From Bufo bufo (lineage: Eukaryota > Chordata > Amphibia > Anura > Bufonidae), in contig NC_053389.1 of the NCBI RefSeq assembly GCF_905171765.1, positions 400,444,645 through 400,508,644 on the forward strand: a stretch of DNA of 64,000 bases, written 5' to 3'. The translations under genes were made by a program, and so were the position numbers. Shown piece after piece: positions 10,263 to 19,899 of the stretch; positions within the stretch are counted from its first letter, which is position 1, and each line of letters starts with the position of its first letter. Below the pieces are notes generated by a model. It made no database searches, was not told where the DNA came from, and saw nothing but the letters and a program-made list of their open reading frames with translations.

Positions 10263-10672
10263 ATTTTTTTTCAATAAATAGTGCTGAGAAAAATCACTCA
10301 GCACTTTGTGCATTCTTGCACTCACATCATGCTCCGGGTACCCTCTAGACAACAAACGCTGCTTCAACTCTGTGGCTTGGCGGAGGTAACCACTTGTATG
10401 ACTATTGATTCTCCGCAATCTAATAAACTGTCCATATGGAAGGGACCTTTTCACCCAATTAGGATGGTAGCTGTCATGGTGGAGCAAGGAGTTGGTCGCC
10501 GTGGGCTTTCTGAAACCCTCCGTGACCAACTCGTCGTCCCTCACCACGACAGCCACATCCAAAAATTCCAAGTACGTGCCACCAAAAGTCCGTGTAAATT
10601 TCATTCCCATATCATTATTGTTCAAATACGCCACAAATTCTCAACATAACTCTTCGGCTCCTGACCATATCA
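10263..10672 (-). pseudogene. Penelope-like element reverse transcriptase, C-terminal part
   Basis: The minus-strand frame reads YLNNNDMGMKF, then FLDVAVVVRDDELVTEGF, then KPTATNSLLHHDSYHPNW and SHTSGYLRQATELKQRL, the conserved thumb region of PLE RTs. Upstream codons (IWSGAEEL) belong to the segment after the catalytic aspartates, and a TGA at 10643-10641 breaks the frame. Sequence before about 10,675 is not recognisable, so the catalytic fingers and palm are missing. Downstream the gene continues at 5032 after the insertion. Confidence 0.85.
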
Positions 10673-10674
10673 AA

Positions 10675-11129
10675 CTGATTGGCATGGATTCTGGTGTCAG
10701 ACCCTCTTTCCATCCCATCAGATTCTGATGACCTACAGTGAAGATCGGTTATGAATATTCTACTCATGGAGAACCTCTATTAACACTTACTGTCAGGTTT
10801 CCCCACAGATCACAGTTGATTGCTGGGGGCCCAAACAGGGAGACACTTTATGATCACTGTATTATCATAGGATCCTTCTAATGAGTAAGGATTGTCCAAC
10901 GTGGGCAACCCCTTTAAAGGGAGTTTTCTGTAAATGGGATACTGATGGTGTATCCTTAGCTGGGGCCACTGTGTTCTGGAGAGCGCCACATCACCTTCAT
11001 CACCTTGCATAGTCAATTAGCACATTGATTTAACATACTGTATTTCACAGTGGGTGGTAAACTCGTGTACTTTATAGGCAGTGCATAAACAAGGCCTAAT
11101 TGTTTGGGATTTAGAGTAAATTTACTATA
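10675..11129. other. Stretch without recognisable gene
   Basis: No coding feature seen. Part of it (aaccccttta and nearby) resembles the short TTAA-type repeats found elsewhere in the window, but no ends can be defined. Confidence 0.4.
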
Positions 11130-12290
11130 TCTCTTATATATAAAAATGAGTTTCTGTCTGTCTGTCTGGAAGTTCTTTATGCACGACCAAACGACTGTAC
11201 CGATCTTCACTAAATTTGGCACACAGGTAAATCAGGTGTCGCTGTTAAAGGGGTGGTCAATGTTAAAGGGGAAGACACTGGAGGTCACTGTTAAAGGGGC
11301 AGGCACTGTGGAGGTCACTGTTAAAGGGGCAGGAACTGTGGAGGTCATTGTTAAAGGGGCGGGCACTGTGGAAGTCACAGTTAAAGCGGCGGGTACTGTG
11401 GAAGTCACTTTTAAAGGGGCAGGCACTGCGGAGGTCACTGTTAAAGGGGTGGGCACTGTGGAAGTCACTGGTAAAGGGGAGGGTACTGTGGAGGTCACTG
11501 TTAAAGGGGTGGCCACTATGAAGGTCACTGTTAAAGGGATGGTCAATGTTAAAGGTGCGGGCACTGTGGAGGTCACTGTTAAAGGGGTGGGCACTGTGGA
11601 GGTCACTGTGAAAGGGGCAGACACTGTGGAGGTCACTGTTAAAGGGGCGGGCACTGTGGAGATCACTGTTAAAGGGGCAGGAACTGTGGAGGTCACTGTT
11701 AAAAAGGCAGGCACTGTGGAGGTCAAAGTTAAAGGGGTGGCCACTGTGGTGGTCACTGTTAAAGGGGCGGGCACTGTGGAAGTCACTGTTAAAGGGGCGG
11801 GTACTGTGGAGGTCACTGTTAAAGGGGCGGCCACTATGAAGGTCACTGTTAAAGGGGTGGTCAATGTTAAAGGGGCGGGCACTGTGGATGTCACTGTTAA
11901 AGGGGCGGGCATTGTGGAGGTCACTGTTAAAGAGGCAGACATTGTGGAGGTCACTGTTAAAGGGGCGGGCACTGTAGAGGTCACTGTTAAAGGGGCAGGC
12001 ACTGCGGAGGTCACTGTTAAAGGGGCAGGCACTGCGGAGGTCACTGTTAAAGGGGCGGGCACTGTGGAGGTCAATGTTAAAGGGGCGGCCAGTGTGGAGG
12101 TCACTTTTAAAAGGGGGGCACTGTGGAGGTCAATGTTAAAGGGGCGGGCACTGTGGAGGTCATTGTTAAAGGGGCAGGTACTGTAGAGGTCACTGTTATG
12201 GGAGATACTGTTGATATGTTTTTATGACACACGGAAACATGAAATGAAATAGATTAAACATACCCGTGCAAAGCCGGGTCCTTCTGCTAG
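11130..12290 (+). mobile_element. Non-autonomous Helitron 1
   Basis: The 5' end is TCTCTTATATATAAAAATGAG after an A. The 3' end is CTAG (12287-12290) followed by T, preceded by a small hairpin acccg-tgcaaagc-cgggt (12262-12279). A TC start, a CTRR end with a hairpin about 10 bp upstream, and insertion between A and T are the defining Helitron signals. There is no Rep/helicase gene; most of the interior is the minisatellite described separately. Confidence 0.8.
11245..12200. repeat. 30-bp minisatellite inside Helitron 1
   Basis: About 30 copies of a 30-bp unit (ggcactgtggaggtcactgt and flanking ttaaaggggc). The unit length is a multiple of three, so it stays open on both strands: a 360-codon frame on plus (period VTVKGAGTVE) and a 290-codon frame on minus (period PLTVTSTVPA). 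These are repeat artefacts, not proteins. A diverged version recurs in Helitron 2. Confidence 0.9.
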
Positions 12291-12598
12291 TTTCCTATAT
12301 ACACTGCTCAAAAAAATAAAGGGAACACTTTAACAACACAATGTAACTCCAAGTCAATCACACTTCTGTGAAATCAAACTGTCCACTTAGGAAGCAACAC
12401 TGAGTGACAATCAATTTCACATGCTGTTGTGCAAATGGGATAGACAACAGGTGGAAATTATAGGCAATTAGCAAGACACCCCCAATAAAGGAGTGGTTCT
12501 GCAGGTGGTGACCACAGACCACTTCTCAGTTCCTATGCTTCCTGGCTGATGTTTTGGTCACTTTTGAATGCTGGCGGTGCTTTCTCTCTAGTGGTAAC

Positions 12599-13377
12599 AT
12601 GAGACAGAGTCTACAACCCACACAAGTGGCTCAGGTAGTGCAGCTTATCCAGGATGGCACATCAATGCGAGCTGTGGCAAGAAGGTTTGCTGTGTCTGTC
12701 AGCGTAGTGTCCAGAGCATGGAGGCGCTACCAGGAGACAGGCCAGTACATCAGGAGACGTGGAGGAGGCCGTAGGAGGGCAACAACCCAGCAGCAGGACC
12801 ACTACCTCCGCCTTTGTGCAAGGAGGAACAGGAGGAGCACTGCCAGAGCCCTGCAAAATGACCTCCAGCAGGCCACAAATGTGCATGTGTCTGCTCAAAT
12901 GGTCAGAAACGGACTCCATGAGGGTAATATGAGGGCCCGACGTCCACAGGTGGGGGTTGTGCTTACAGCCCAACACCGTGCAGGACGTTTGGCATTTGCC
13001 AGAGAACACCAAGATTGGCAAATTTGCCACTGGCGCCCTGTGCTCTTCACAGATAAAAGCAGGTTCACACTGAGCACATGTGACAGACGTGACAGAGTAT
13101 TGAGACGCCGTGGAGAACGTTCTGCTGCCTGCAACATCCTCCAGCATGACCGGTTTGGCATTGGGTCAGTAATGGTGTGGGGTGGCATTTCTTTGGAGGG
13201 CCGCACAGCCCTCCATGTGCTCGCCAGAGGTAGCCTGACTGCCATTAGGTACCGAGATGAGATCCTCAGACCCCTTGTGAGACCATATGCTGGTGCGGTT
13301 GGCCCTGGGTTCCTCCTAATGCAAGACAATGCTAGACCTCATGTGGCTGGAGTGTGTCAGCAGTTCCTGCAAGACAT
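12599..13377 (+). pseudogene. Tc1 transposase, N-terminal and central part
   Basis: From ATG at 12599: a paired-type helix-turn-helix ([18 protein letters not shown]), an arginine-rich GRPR-like linker ([12 protein letters not shown]), the first catalytic Asp in LFTDKSRF and the second in [14 protein letters not shown]. The frame is open from 12,554 until the LINE begins after QQFLQD. The third catalytic residue lies on the far side of the LINE (14,953-15,190). The gene is therefore a disrupted pseudogene, though only modestly mutated. Confidence 0.9.
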
Positions 13378-14950
13378 AGTAACATAGTACATAAGGCCGA
13401 AAAAAGACATTTGTCCATCCAGTTCGGCCTGTTATCCTGCAAGTTGATCCAGAGGAAGGCAAAAAAAAACTGTGAGGTAGAAGCCAATTTTCCTCACTTT
13501 AGGGGATTAAAAATTCCTTCCCGACTCCAATCAGGCAATCAGAATAACTCCCTGGATCAACGACCCATCTCTAGTAGCTATAGCCTGTAATATTATTACA
13601 CTCCAGAAATACATCCAGGCCCCTCTTGAATTCATTTATTGTACTCACCATCACCACCTCCTCAGGCAGAGAGTTCCATAGTCTCACTGCTCTTACCGTA
13701 AAGAATCCTCTTCTATGTTTGTGTACAAACCTTCTTTCCTCCAGACGCAGAGGATGTCCCCTCGTCACAGTTACAGTCCTGGGGATAAATAGATGATGGG
13801 ATAGATCTCTGTACTGACCCCTGATATATTTATACATAGTAATTAGTTCTCCCTCAGTCGTCTTTTTTCTAACGTGAATAACCCTAATTTTGATAATCTT
13901 TCAGGGTACTGTAGTTGCCCCATTCCAGTTATTACTTTAGTTGCCCTCCTCTGGACCCTCTCCAGCTCTGCTATGTCTGCCTTGTTCACTGGAGCCCAGA
14001 ACTGTACACAGTACTCCATGTGTGGTCTGACTAGTGATTTGTAAAGTGGTAGGACTATGTTCTTATCACGGGCATCTATGCCCTTTCTGATGCAACCCAT
14101 TATCTTATTGGCCTTGGCAGCAGCTGCCTGACACTGTTTTTTGCAGCTTAGTTTGCTGTTTATTAAAATTCCTAGATCCTTTTCCATGTCAGTATTACCG
14201 AGTGTTTTACCATTTAGTATGTACGTGTGACTTGCATTATTTCTTCCCATGTGCATAACCTTACATTTTTCAGTGTTAAACCTCATCTGCCACTTATCTG
14301 CCCAAGCCTCCAATTTATCCAGATCCCTCTGTAACAGTATACTGTCCTCTTCAGTGTTAATTACTTTACACAGTTTAGTGTCATCTGCGAAAATTTATAT
14401 TTTACTATGCAAGCCTTCTACAAGATCATTAATAAATACATTGAAGAGAATAGGGCCCAATACTGACCCCTGAGGTACTCCCCTAGTGACAGTGACCCAA
14501 TCTGAGTATGTACCGTTAATAACCACCCTCTGTTTTCTATCATTGAGCCAGTTACTTACCCACTTACAGACGTTTTCTCCCAGTCCGAGCATTCTCATTT
14601 TATATACTAACCTTTTATGTGGTACAGTGTCAAACGCTTTGGAGAAGTCCAGATACACGACATCCATTGATTCGCCGCTGTCAAGTCTAGAACTTACCTC
14701 CTCATAGAAACTGATTAAATTAGTTTGACATGACCGATCCCTCACGAAGCCATGCTGATATGGCGTTATTTGCTTATTTCCGTTAAGATGCTCTAAGATA
14801 GCATCTCTCAGAAAAACTTCAAACAGTTTACCCACAACAGATGTTAAACTTACCGGCCTATAGTTTCCAGGCTCTGTTTTTGGACCCTTTTTGAATATTG
14901 GCACCACATTTGCCATGCGCCAATCCTGTGGAACATTCCCTGTCAGTATA
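13378..14950 (-). mobile_element. CR1-type LINE, 5'-truncated
   Basis: The plus-strand left edge reads acatagtaacatagtacata, the short-repeat 3' tail typical of CR1 elements. The reverse transcriptase lies on the minus strand. The element has no 5' UTR, no ORF1, no endonuclease and no N-terminal part of the RT. It sits inside the Tc1 transposase gene. I saw no clear target duplication. Confidence 0.9.
13571..14916 (-). pseudogene. CR1 reverse transcriptase, C-terminal two thirds
   Basis: Read from 14,916 down: [18 protein letters not shown], then [13 protein letters not shown] (first catalytic Asp), then [20 protein letters not shown]. An in-frame TAA at 14397-14395 comes just before FADDTKL, the second catalytic motif. 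The same frame then continues to a stop at 13,845-13,843. The C-terminal CR1 segment (RLWNSLPEEVV) follows in another frame to 13,571. One stop and one frameshift make it inactive. Sequence similarity to CR1 RTs is strong. Confidence 0.9.
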
Positions 14951-14952
14951 GA

Positions 14953-15190
14953 GTGCTATGGACTGGCCCGCCTGTTCCCCAGACCTGAATCCAATTGAGC
15001 ACATCTGGGACATCATGTCTCGCTCTATCCACCAACGTCACGTTGCACCACAGACTGTCCAGGAGTTGTCAGATGCTTTAGTCCAGGTCTAGGAAGAGAT
15101 CCCTCAGGAGACCGTCCGCCACCTCATCAGGAGCATGCACAGGCGTTGTAGGGAGGTCATACAGGCACGTGGAGGCCACACACACTACTG
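14953..15190 (+). pseudogene. Tc1 transposase, C-terminal part beyond the LINE
   Basis: Reads [19 protein letters not shown], with the third catalytic Glu of the DDE triad, then RSIHQRHVAPQTVQELSDAL. A TAG near 15,092 interrupts it, and the remainder RSMHRRCREVIQARGGHTHY ends at TGA. It is the direct continuation of the gene at 12,599-13,377. Confidence 0.85.
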
Positions 15191-15472
15191 AGCCTCATTT
15201 TGACTTGTTTTAACCTCCCTGACGGTATTCCCGAGCGTGACTCGGGGTTAATTTTCGCTGCCAGAAGCGGTAACCCCGAGTCACGCTCGGGGTACATTGC
15301 AGAGGGAGCGGCGGGTGTCTTTACCTAATCCCGGCGATCCAGCGATGTTCCCCGCTGTGATCGCCGGTGAGAGCCCCGGCTGATGTCTCATCTCTCTTCC
15401 TGGTTTCGTCTCTGTGAGCCGCAGCGCCTCACAGAGGCGGAACTGGGCGGGAGATTCAAAAAAAATACATTG

Positions 15473-15479
15473 TATAAAA
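15473..15479 (+). promoter_or_regulatory. TATA box candidate of the piggyBac transposase
   Basis: tataaaa lies about 155 bp upstream of the ATG at 15635, inside the 5' non-coding part of the element. It follows a GC-rich stretch, and transcription would start near 15,505. Confidence 0.5.
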
Positions 15480-15634
15480 GTCAAACACACACATAAAGTT
15501 AGGTGATACAGTGGAATCCTGTCAGATTACACTATCACCTCAGATTTGACAGATTTGACATCTGATCATTCTACACTGCCCTGGCTGCCCTTTTAGCTGT
15601 TTTTTCTAAGCAAAAAAAATATATATTTTTTACC

Positions 15635-17374
15635 ATGGCATCAAAGCGTCACTTTAGCATCACCAAAGCGGGTTTGGATCAGATAATTGACAGCGACAGC
15701 GACACAGAGCCCCTCGCAGAATTGAGCGACAGCGATAGCGATTCGTGGAAAGATTCGTCATCCGACTCTGACACTGACCAGAGAAGTGGCGACAGCGACG
15801 AATCTGCACTTGAGCTCAGTGAGGTGCGCTCTTGGTGCCCTATTGATTGCGGTATGGATGCAGTACCACCGCCAAGATTCCCGTTTACAGGATCGCCTGG
15901 GATGAAGGTAGACGTTGATCACAATGATCCTTTGGCGTACCTAAAATTATTTCTGACGGATGACGTCATTGAAAAGATTGTCACGGAGACAAACTGCTAC
16001 AAAGAGCAGCAATCCACTACTCTGCACAGCAGATTTTCCAGAACCAGAAAATGGGAACCGGTGAGTAAGGAGGACATATGGAAATTTCTGGGGCTAATAC
16101 TTCTTCAGGGGGTGGTGGGGAAACCCCTGCAGAAATGGTACTGGACTACCAATAAATTGCTGGCAACCCCATTTTTTGGCACCATCATGACCGAGTACCG
16201 ATTTTCCCTCATAATGAAGAATTTACACTTCACCAACAACGAGGAATTTGACGAAGCCACACATCCAGCGCCAAAACTGAAGAAGATCTGGGAAGTATTC
16301 CAAATGATCATAACCAATTTCCAGCAGGCCTATGTGCCAGACAGAGACATCAGCATTGATGAAAGTCTGATGGCTTACAAAGGACGCCTCAGCTGGATTC
16401 AATACATCGCATCCAAGAGAGCGCGGTTTGGAATAAAATCCTATATGCTCTGCGAGTCTACAACTGGCTATATATGGAATTCCATCATATACACCGGCAA
16501 AGGAACACAATTCAACCCCAGGTACAGCGGCTATGGGATGGCAACGTCATCAGTCCTTTCACTGCTTGAACCATTGCTCAATCAGGGGTATTGTGTGACA
16601 ACAGACAACTTTTACACGTCGCCTGAGCTGTACGAGTTTCTACTAAAAAACAAGACTGACGCATATGGAACCGTTAGGGCCAACCGACGTGGCCTGCCAT
16701 GTATGTTTTCCAAGAAAAAACTGAAAACAGGAGAAATGGTGGCCTGGCAGAAAGGAAAGATGATGGCAATGCGTTGGCGTGACAAAAAAGACGTGTGCCT
16801 AATGAGTACAGTACATAACACCTCCACTACCACGGTCCACACAAGAGGTGGGAAAGATGTCATAAAGCCACAACTTGTGATCGACTATAATAACACCATG
16901 GGAGGAGTCGATAGAGCCGATCAGGCGATGACATTCTATCCAGCTATGCGGAAGCAACAAAAAAAATACTACAAAAAAATATTCAGGCATCTCCTGGAAC
17001 AATGTCTGTGGAATGCCTATATACTGCACAGAGGAAAGAGTGACAAGCCTCTTGTTCACTCTGACTTCATCTGGAAGGTGGCGGAGCAGATTTTTGTGAA
17101 CTACCAAACGCCATCAGTGGCCGTGAACAGATCTGGACGTCGCGCTGTTGACGTTGTAAACCCAGAGAGGCTGACTGGTCGTCACTTTATGGATTACATC
17201 CCGCCAAGCGCAAAAAAGGCAGCACCTACAAGGATGTGTGTAGTTTGCTGCTCAAAGCGAGATGGAAATGGAAAAAAAATCCGAAAGGAAACCAGGTTCC
17301 ATTGCCCTGATTGTGACGTTGGTCTATGTGCAGTCCCATGTTTCAAAATTTACCACACCCAGGATGTTTACTGA
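15635..17374 (+). CDS. piggyBac transposase, 579 aa, intact
   Basis: This enzyme cuts and pastes the element at TTAA sites. Residues 1-60 are acidic and serine-rich (SDSDSD repeats), as in other piggyBac N-termini. The DDE/D core is complete: D242 in ISIDESLMAYKGR, D324 in VTTDNFYTSPEL, D426 and D429 in TMGGVDRADQ. The insertion-domain landmark IPSKRAR-like segment appears as IASKRARFGIKSYMLCE. A C-terminal cysteine-rich finger runs from CVVCC to CFKIYHT (about residues 535-575) and would bind the ends. Length is normal for the family (about 560-600 aa). The ATG in accATGG is the first in the frame. It resembles the Uribo group from frogs. Confidence 0.95.
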   Translation: MASKRHFSITKAGLDQIIDSDSDTEPLAELSDSDSDSWKDSSSDSDTDQRSGDSDESALELSEVRSWCPIDCGMDAVPPPRFPFTGSPGMKVDVDHNDPLAYLKLFLTDDVIEKIVTETNCYKEQQSTTLHSRFSRTRKWEPVSKEDIWKFLGLILLQGVVGKPLQKWYWTTNKLLATPFFGTIMTEYRFSLIMKNLHFTNNEEFDEATHPAPKLKKIWEVFQMIITNFQQAYVPDRDISIDESLMAYKGRLSWIQYIASKRARFGIKSYMLCESTTGYIWNSIIYTGKGTQFNPRYSGYGMATSSVLSLLEPLLNQGYCVTTDNFYTSPELYEFLLKNKTDAYGTVRANRRGLPCMFSKKKLKTGEMVAWQKGKMMAMRWRDKKDVCLMSTVHNTSTTTVHTRGGKDVIKPQLVIDYNNTMGGVDRADQAMTFYPAMRKQQKKYYKKIFRHLLEQCLWNAYILHRGKSDKPLVHSDFIWKVAEQIFVNYQTPSVAVNRSGRRAVDVVNPERLTGRHFMDYIPPSAKKAAPTRMCVVCCSKRDGNGKKIRKETRFHCPDCDVGLCAVPCFKIYHTQDVY

Positions 17375-17417
17375 ATTTTCTTTTGTTTGACAAATTTCAT
17401 TATTTATTACATTACTG

Positions 17418-17423
17418 AATAAA
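17418..17423 (+). terminator. Polyadenylation signal of the piggyBac transposase
   Basis: aataaa occurs 44 bp after the stop codon, within the element and before its right inverted repeat, as expected for the transposase mRNA. Confidence 0.6.
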
Positions 17424-18217
17424 ATTATATTATTTATTAGATTATAACTCATGATTTTATTTTTTCGAACTTTATCACATCTGAGAGGTCTACTAGAGTC
17501 TTTATTGGTCAGGTTTAAGTAAGTAATTACTAAGAATTGCAGGCCTACAATACATAACACCAAATTTCCATGCAAAAAAATGGTACCGCTTTTGGAACAA
17601 AATTCCTGACATAATCATACCGCCAGGGAGGTTAAGGACATTACATTAAAGTTGGATCAGCCTGTAGTGTGTTTTTCCACTTTAATTTTGAGTGTGACTC
17701 CAAATCCAGACCTCCATGGGTTGAAAAATTTTATTTCCATTTTTTTATTTTTGTGTGATTTTGTTGTCAGCACATTCAACTATGTAAAGAACAAAGTATT
17801 TCAGAAGAATATTAAATTAATTCAGATCTAGGATGTGTTATTTTTGTGTTCCCTTTATTTTTTTGAGCAGTGTAAATAAAAATGAGTTTCTGTCTGTCTG
17901 TCTGTTCTTTATGTGTGACCAAATGACTGGACCAATCTTCACCAAATTTGGCACACAGGTACATCAGGTGTCCGAGAAGGTTTTAGTCTCAGCTCTCTAG
18001 GACGTACCGTTCCTGAGATATTCCCCAAAAATGACCTGCATTAGCCAATACAAGCCTGCAAGTCTTTCACTCGTATCCCAACTGCCATACACACAGTCAC
18101 ATTTCCTTTATAAGCCAATAGAAGCTTGCAGGCCCTTAGTCTCCACATACACACAGTTTTACGCCAGGTTTCCATAACAACCCACCTATTTTTCTTTACT
18201 GCTGTAGGTCAGTTTTA

Positions 18218-18485
18218 GGCTAGGGCTACACGACGACAATAAGTCGTACGACACATAGGGCACAACTACACTGTTACATGTATCCAATGCAACGGTTATT
18301 CTAAGCTGAATGTACCTGCACTCGTCAGATCGCAGAAGATAAGCAGCTTAAGGCTTGGCAAGTACCAGCTTGGGAGACTGGTTGGGAATCCCTTGTTCCG
18401 TTGACTTGTCAACATGTATCCAATGCGACACCATAGCCTATCATAAAAATTGTTGCGCGACACATGTCGTCATGTAGCCCTAGCC
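18218..18485. mobile_element. MITE with TTA duplication, in Helitron 2 and carrying a 5S pseudogene
   Basis: Ends GGCTAGGGCTACACGACGAC and its mirror gtcgtcatgtagccctagcc, flanked by tta at 18215-18217 and 18486-18488. A sister copy starts at the same relative position in the second copy of the Helitron block (about 19,087), so the MITE entered before that block was duplicated. Confidence 0.8.
18291..18411 (+). pseudogene. 5S rRNA retropseudogene, full-length, with 15-bp target duplication
   Basis: This 121-bp insert is 5S rRNA length and keeps the 5S layout: acgg near the start, ctcgtcagatcgcagaag, aagcag, agtacc, tgggagac, tgggaat, and a cgttgactt end. It is substantially diverged. It is flanked by a perfect 15-bp direct repeat acatgtatccaatgc at 18276-18290 and 18412-18426, the mark of retroposition. 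No A-rich tail is seen. The sister MITE at 19,087 lacks it, so it inserted after the Helitron block duplication. Confidence 0.8.
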
Positions 18486-18895
18486 TTAAAGGGGCAGGGC
18501 GCTGTGGAGGTCACTGGTTAAGGGGGCAATGGCCACTATTAAAGGGGCAGCTGGCTGTGGAGGTCACTGGTAAGGAGGCAGGGGCCACTATTAAAGAGGC
18601 AGCTGCTGTGGAGGTCACTGTTAAAGGGGCGGTCACTGTGGAGGTCACTGTTAAAGGGGGCAGGGGCTACTATTAAAGGGGCAGCTGCTGTGGAGGTCAC
18701 TGTTAAGTCAGCAGGGTACTGTGAGCTCACTGTTAAGGGAATGGGGTACTGTCACTGTTAAAGGGACGGGTGCTGTGGAGGTCTCTGTTAAGGGGGCAGG
18801 GAACAGTGGAGGTCACAGATAAGGGGAAGATCCCCTATGGAGGTCAGTGTTAAGGGGCGGGGTGCTGTATAGGTCACTGTTAAGGGGGCGGGCCT
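18486..18895. repeat. Diverged minisatellite in Helitron 2
   Basis: Units such as ctgtggaggtcactgttaaa and aaggggcagctgctgtggag are relatives of the 30-bp unit in Helitron 1, with extra length variants. The frame at 18464-18676 is periodic and not a gene. Confidence 0.8.
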
Positions 18896-19086
18896 GAATG
18901 ACCTGCATTAGCCAATACAAGCCTGCAAGTCTTTCTCTTCATATCCCAACTGCCATACACACAGTCACATGTCCCTTATCAGTCAATAGAAGCTCGAGGG
19001 CCTTAGTCTCCACATAAACACAGTTTTACTCCAGGTTTCCATAACAACCCAGCCATTTTTCTTCACTGCTGTAGGTCAGCTTTAGG

Positions 19087-19250
19087 CTAGGGCTACATGA
19101 CGACATGTGTCATGCGACAATAAGTCTCATGACACATAGGGCACAACTACACTGGGACATTGATATCACACGACAATTTTTATAATGATAGTCTATGATG
19201 TTGCACTGCAACATGCGACATGCTGCAACTGTGACGCTACAGTCACAGAA
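19087..19250. mobile_element. Sister copy of the TTA MITE, right end decayed
   Basis: The left end ggctagggctacatgacgac follows ctta, exactly as at 18,218. The interior shares acacatagggcacaactaca with that copy. A clear right end is not seen; similarity fades near 19,250. Confidence 0.6.
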
Positions 19251-19899
19251 CAAACTACTACTGGATGTACTACAACTTCTAATTTGCACTTGGTAAAGAG
19301 AGACTTTTATTCTTCTACTTCTGGCCTGATTTCTTATACCACCTTTCCACTGCACCAATCCTGAGGGAGAACACCATGACACATCATCTCATCAGGACCA
19401 CTACAATCCGATCCTCTGCACTGGCTCCTCTAGGGCTCACTGAAAATGGTTACTACTAGCTAGAGTTGAGCGGACACCTGACCTGAACTTGACCCCGAAC
19501 CCGAACCCCAATGAAGTCAATGAGGACCCGTACTTTGGAGCACTAAAATGGCTCTAAAAAAGTCATGGAAAGGGCTAGAGGGCTGCAAAAGGCAGCAAAA
19601 TGTGGTTAAGAGCATGGCAAGTGCTCTGCAAACAAATGTGGATAGGGAAATGACTTAAAATAACATAAAATACATAAAAATAAAAAATAATAATCTTTAT
19701 CTAGGAGGAGGAGGTCCATATGGAGTAGGAGGTTGAGGAGGTGGTGGATGTGGAGTTCTAGGGGGAAGCGGCGGTGGAGGAGAAGGAGGTAGCCAACACT
19801 GTTTATTTATTTTTATTTAATTTTTTTATTTTTTTTGTTCAAATTTGGGTAGACCCCAAAACATTAGGAAATATCAAAAATAAAACTAAGAAAAAGTGC

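Larger units (their letters stand above)
15214..17631 (+). mobile_element. piggyBac element, 2.4 kb, apparently complete
   Basis: The ends CCTCCCTGACGGTA and TACCGCCAGGGAGG (14 bp, one mismatch) are flanked by TTAA on each side (15210-15213 and 17632-17635), the invariant piggyBac target. A strong subterminal hairpin lies at 15,231-15,291 (arms ccgagcgtgactcggggtta). A single long uninterrupted transposase gene fills the element. The insertion interrupts Tc1 sequence exactly at the TTAA. It is the best candidate for an active or recently active transposon in the window. Confidence 0.95.
12300..17874 (+). mobile_element. Tc1/mariner element split by a CR1 LINE and a piggyBac
   Basis: The inverted ends CACTGCTCAAAAAAATAAAG (after TA at 12300-12301) and its mirror ending gagcagtg (before TA at 17873-17874) are the termini of a widespread Tc1 family. 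Unnested, the element would be about 1.58 kb. The LINE occupies about 13,378-14,950 and the piggyBac 15,214-17,631. Joining the flanks of the piggyBac at its TTAA gives continuous Tc1 sequence, so the order of events is clear. Confidence 0.9.
12293..19290 (+). mobile_element. Helitron 2, head-to-tail with Helitron 1, split by a Tc1
   Basis: Two bases after Helitron 1's CTAG, a new start TCCTATATA is seen. It is interrupted at 12,302 by a Tc1, and the Helitron resumes at 17,875 (aataaaaatgagtttctg), matching the first bases of Helitron 1. It then carries the tctgtctgtctg and caccaaatttggcacacagg stretches. A block of about 300 bp (aatgacctgcattagccaat to ggctagggctaca) is present twice, at about 18,032-18,230 and 18,897-19,100, separated by a diverged minisatellite. 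I could not find the CTRR end; 19,290 is approximate. Confidence 0.65.

Noticed and set aside
11104..12186. 360-codon plus-strand frame
   Set aside because: Pure decapeptide periodicity from a 30-bp minisatellite whose unit length is a multiple of three; the antisense is open as well.
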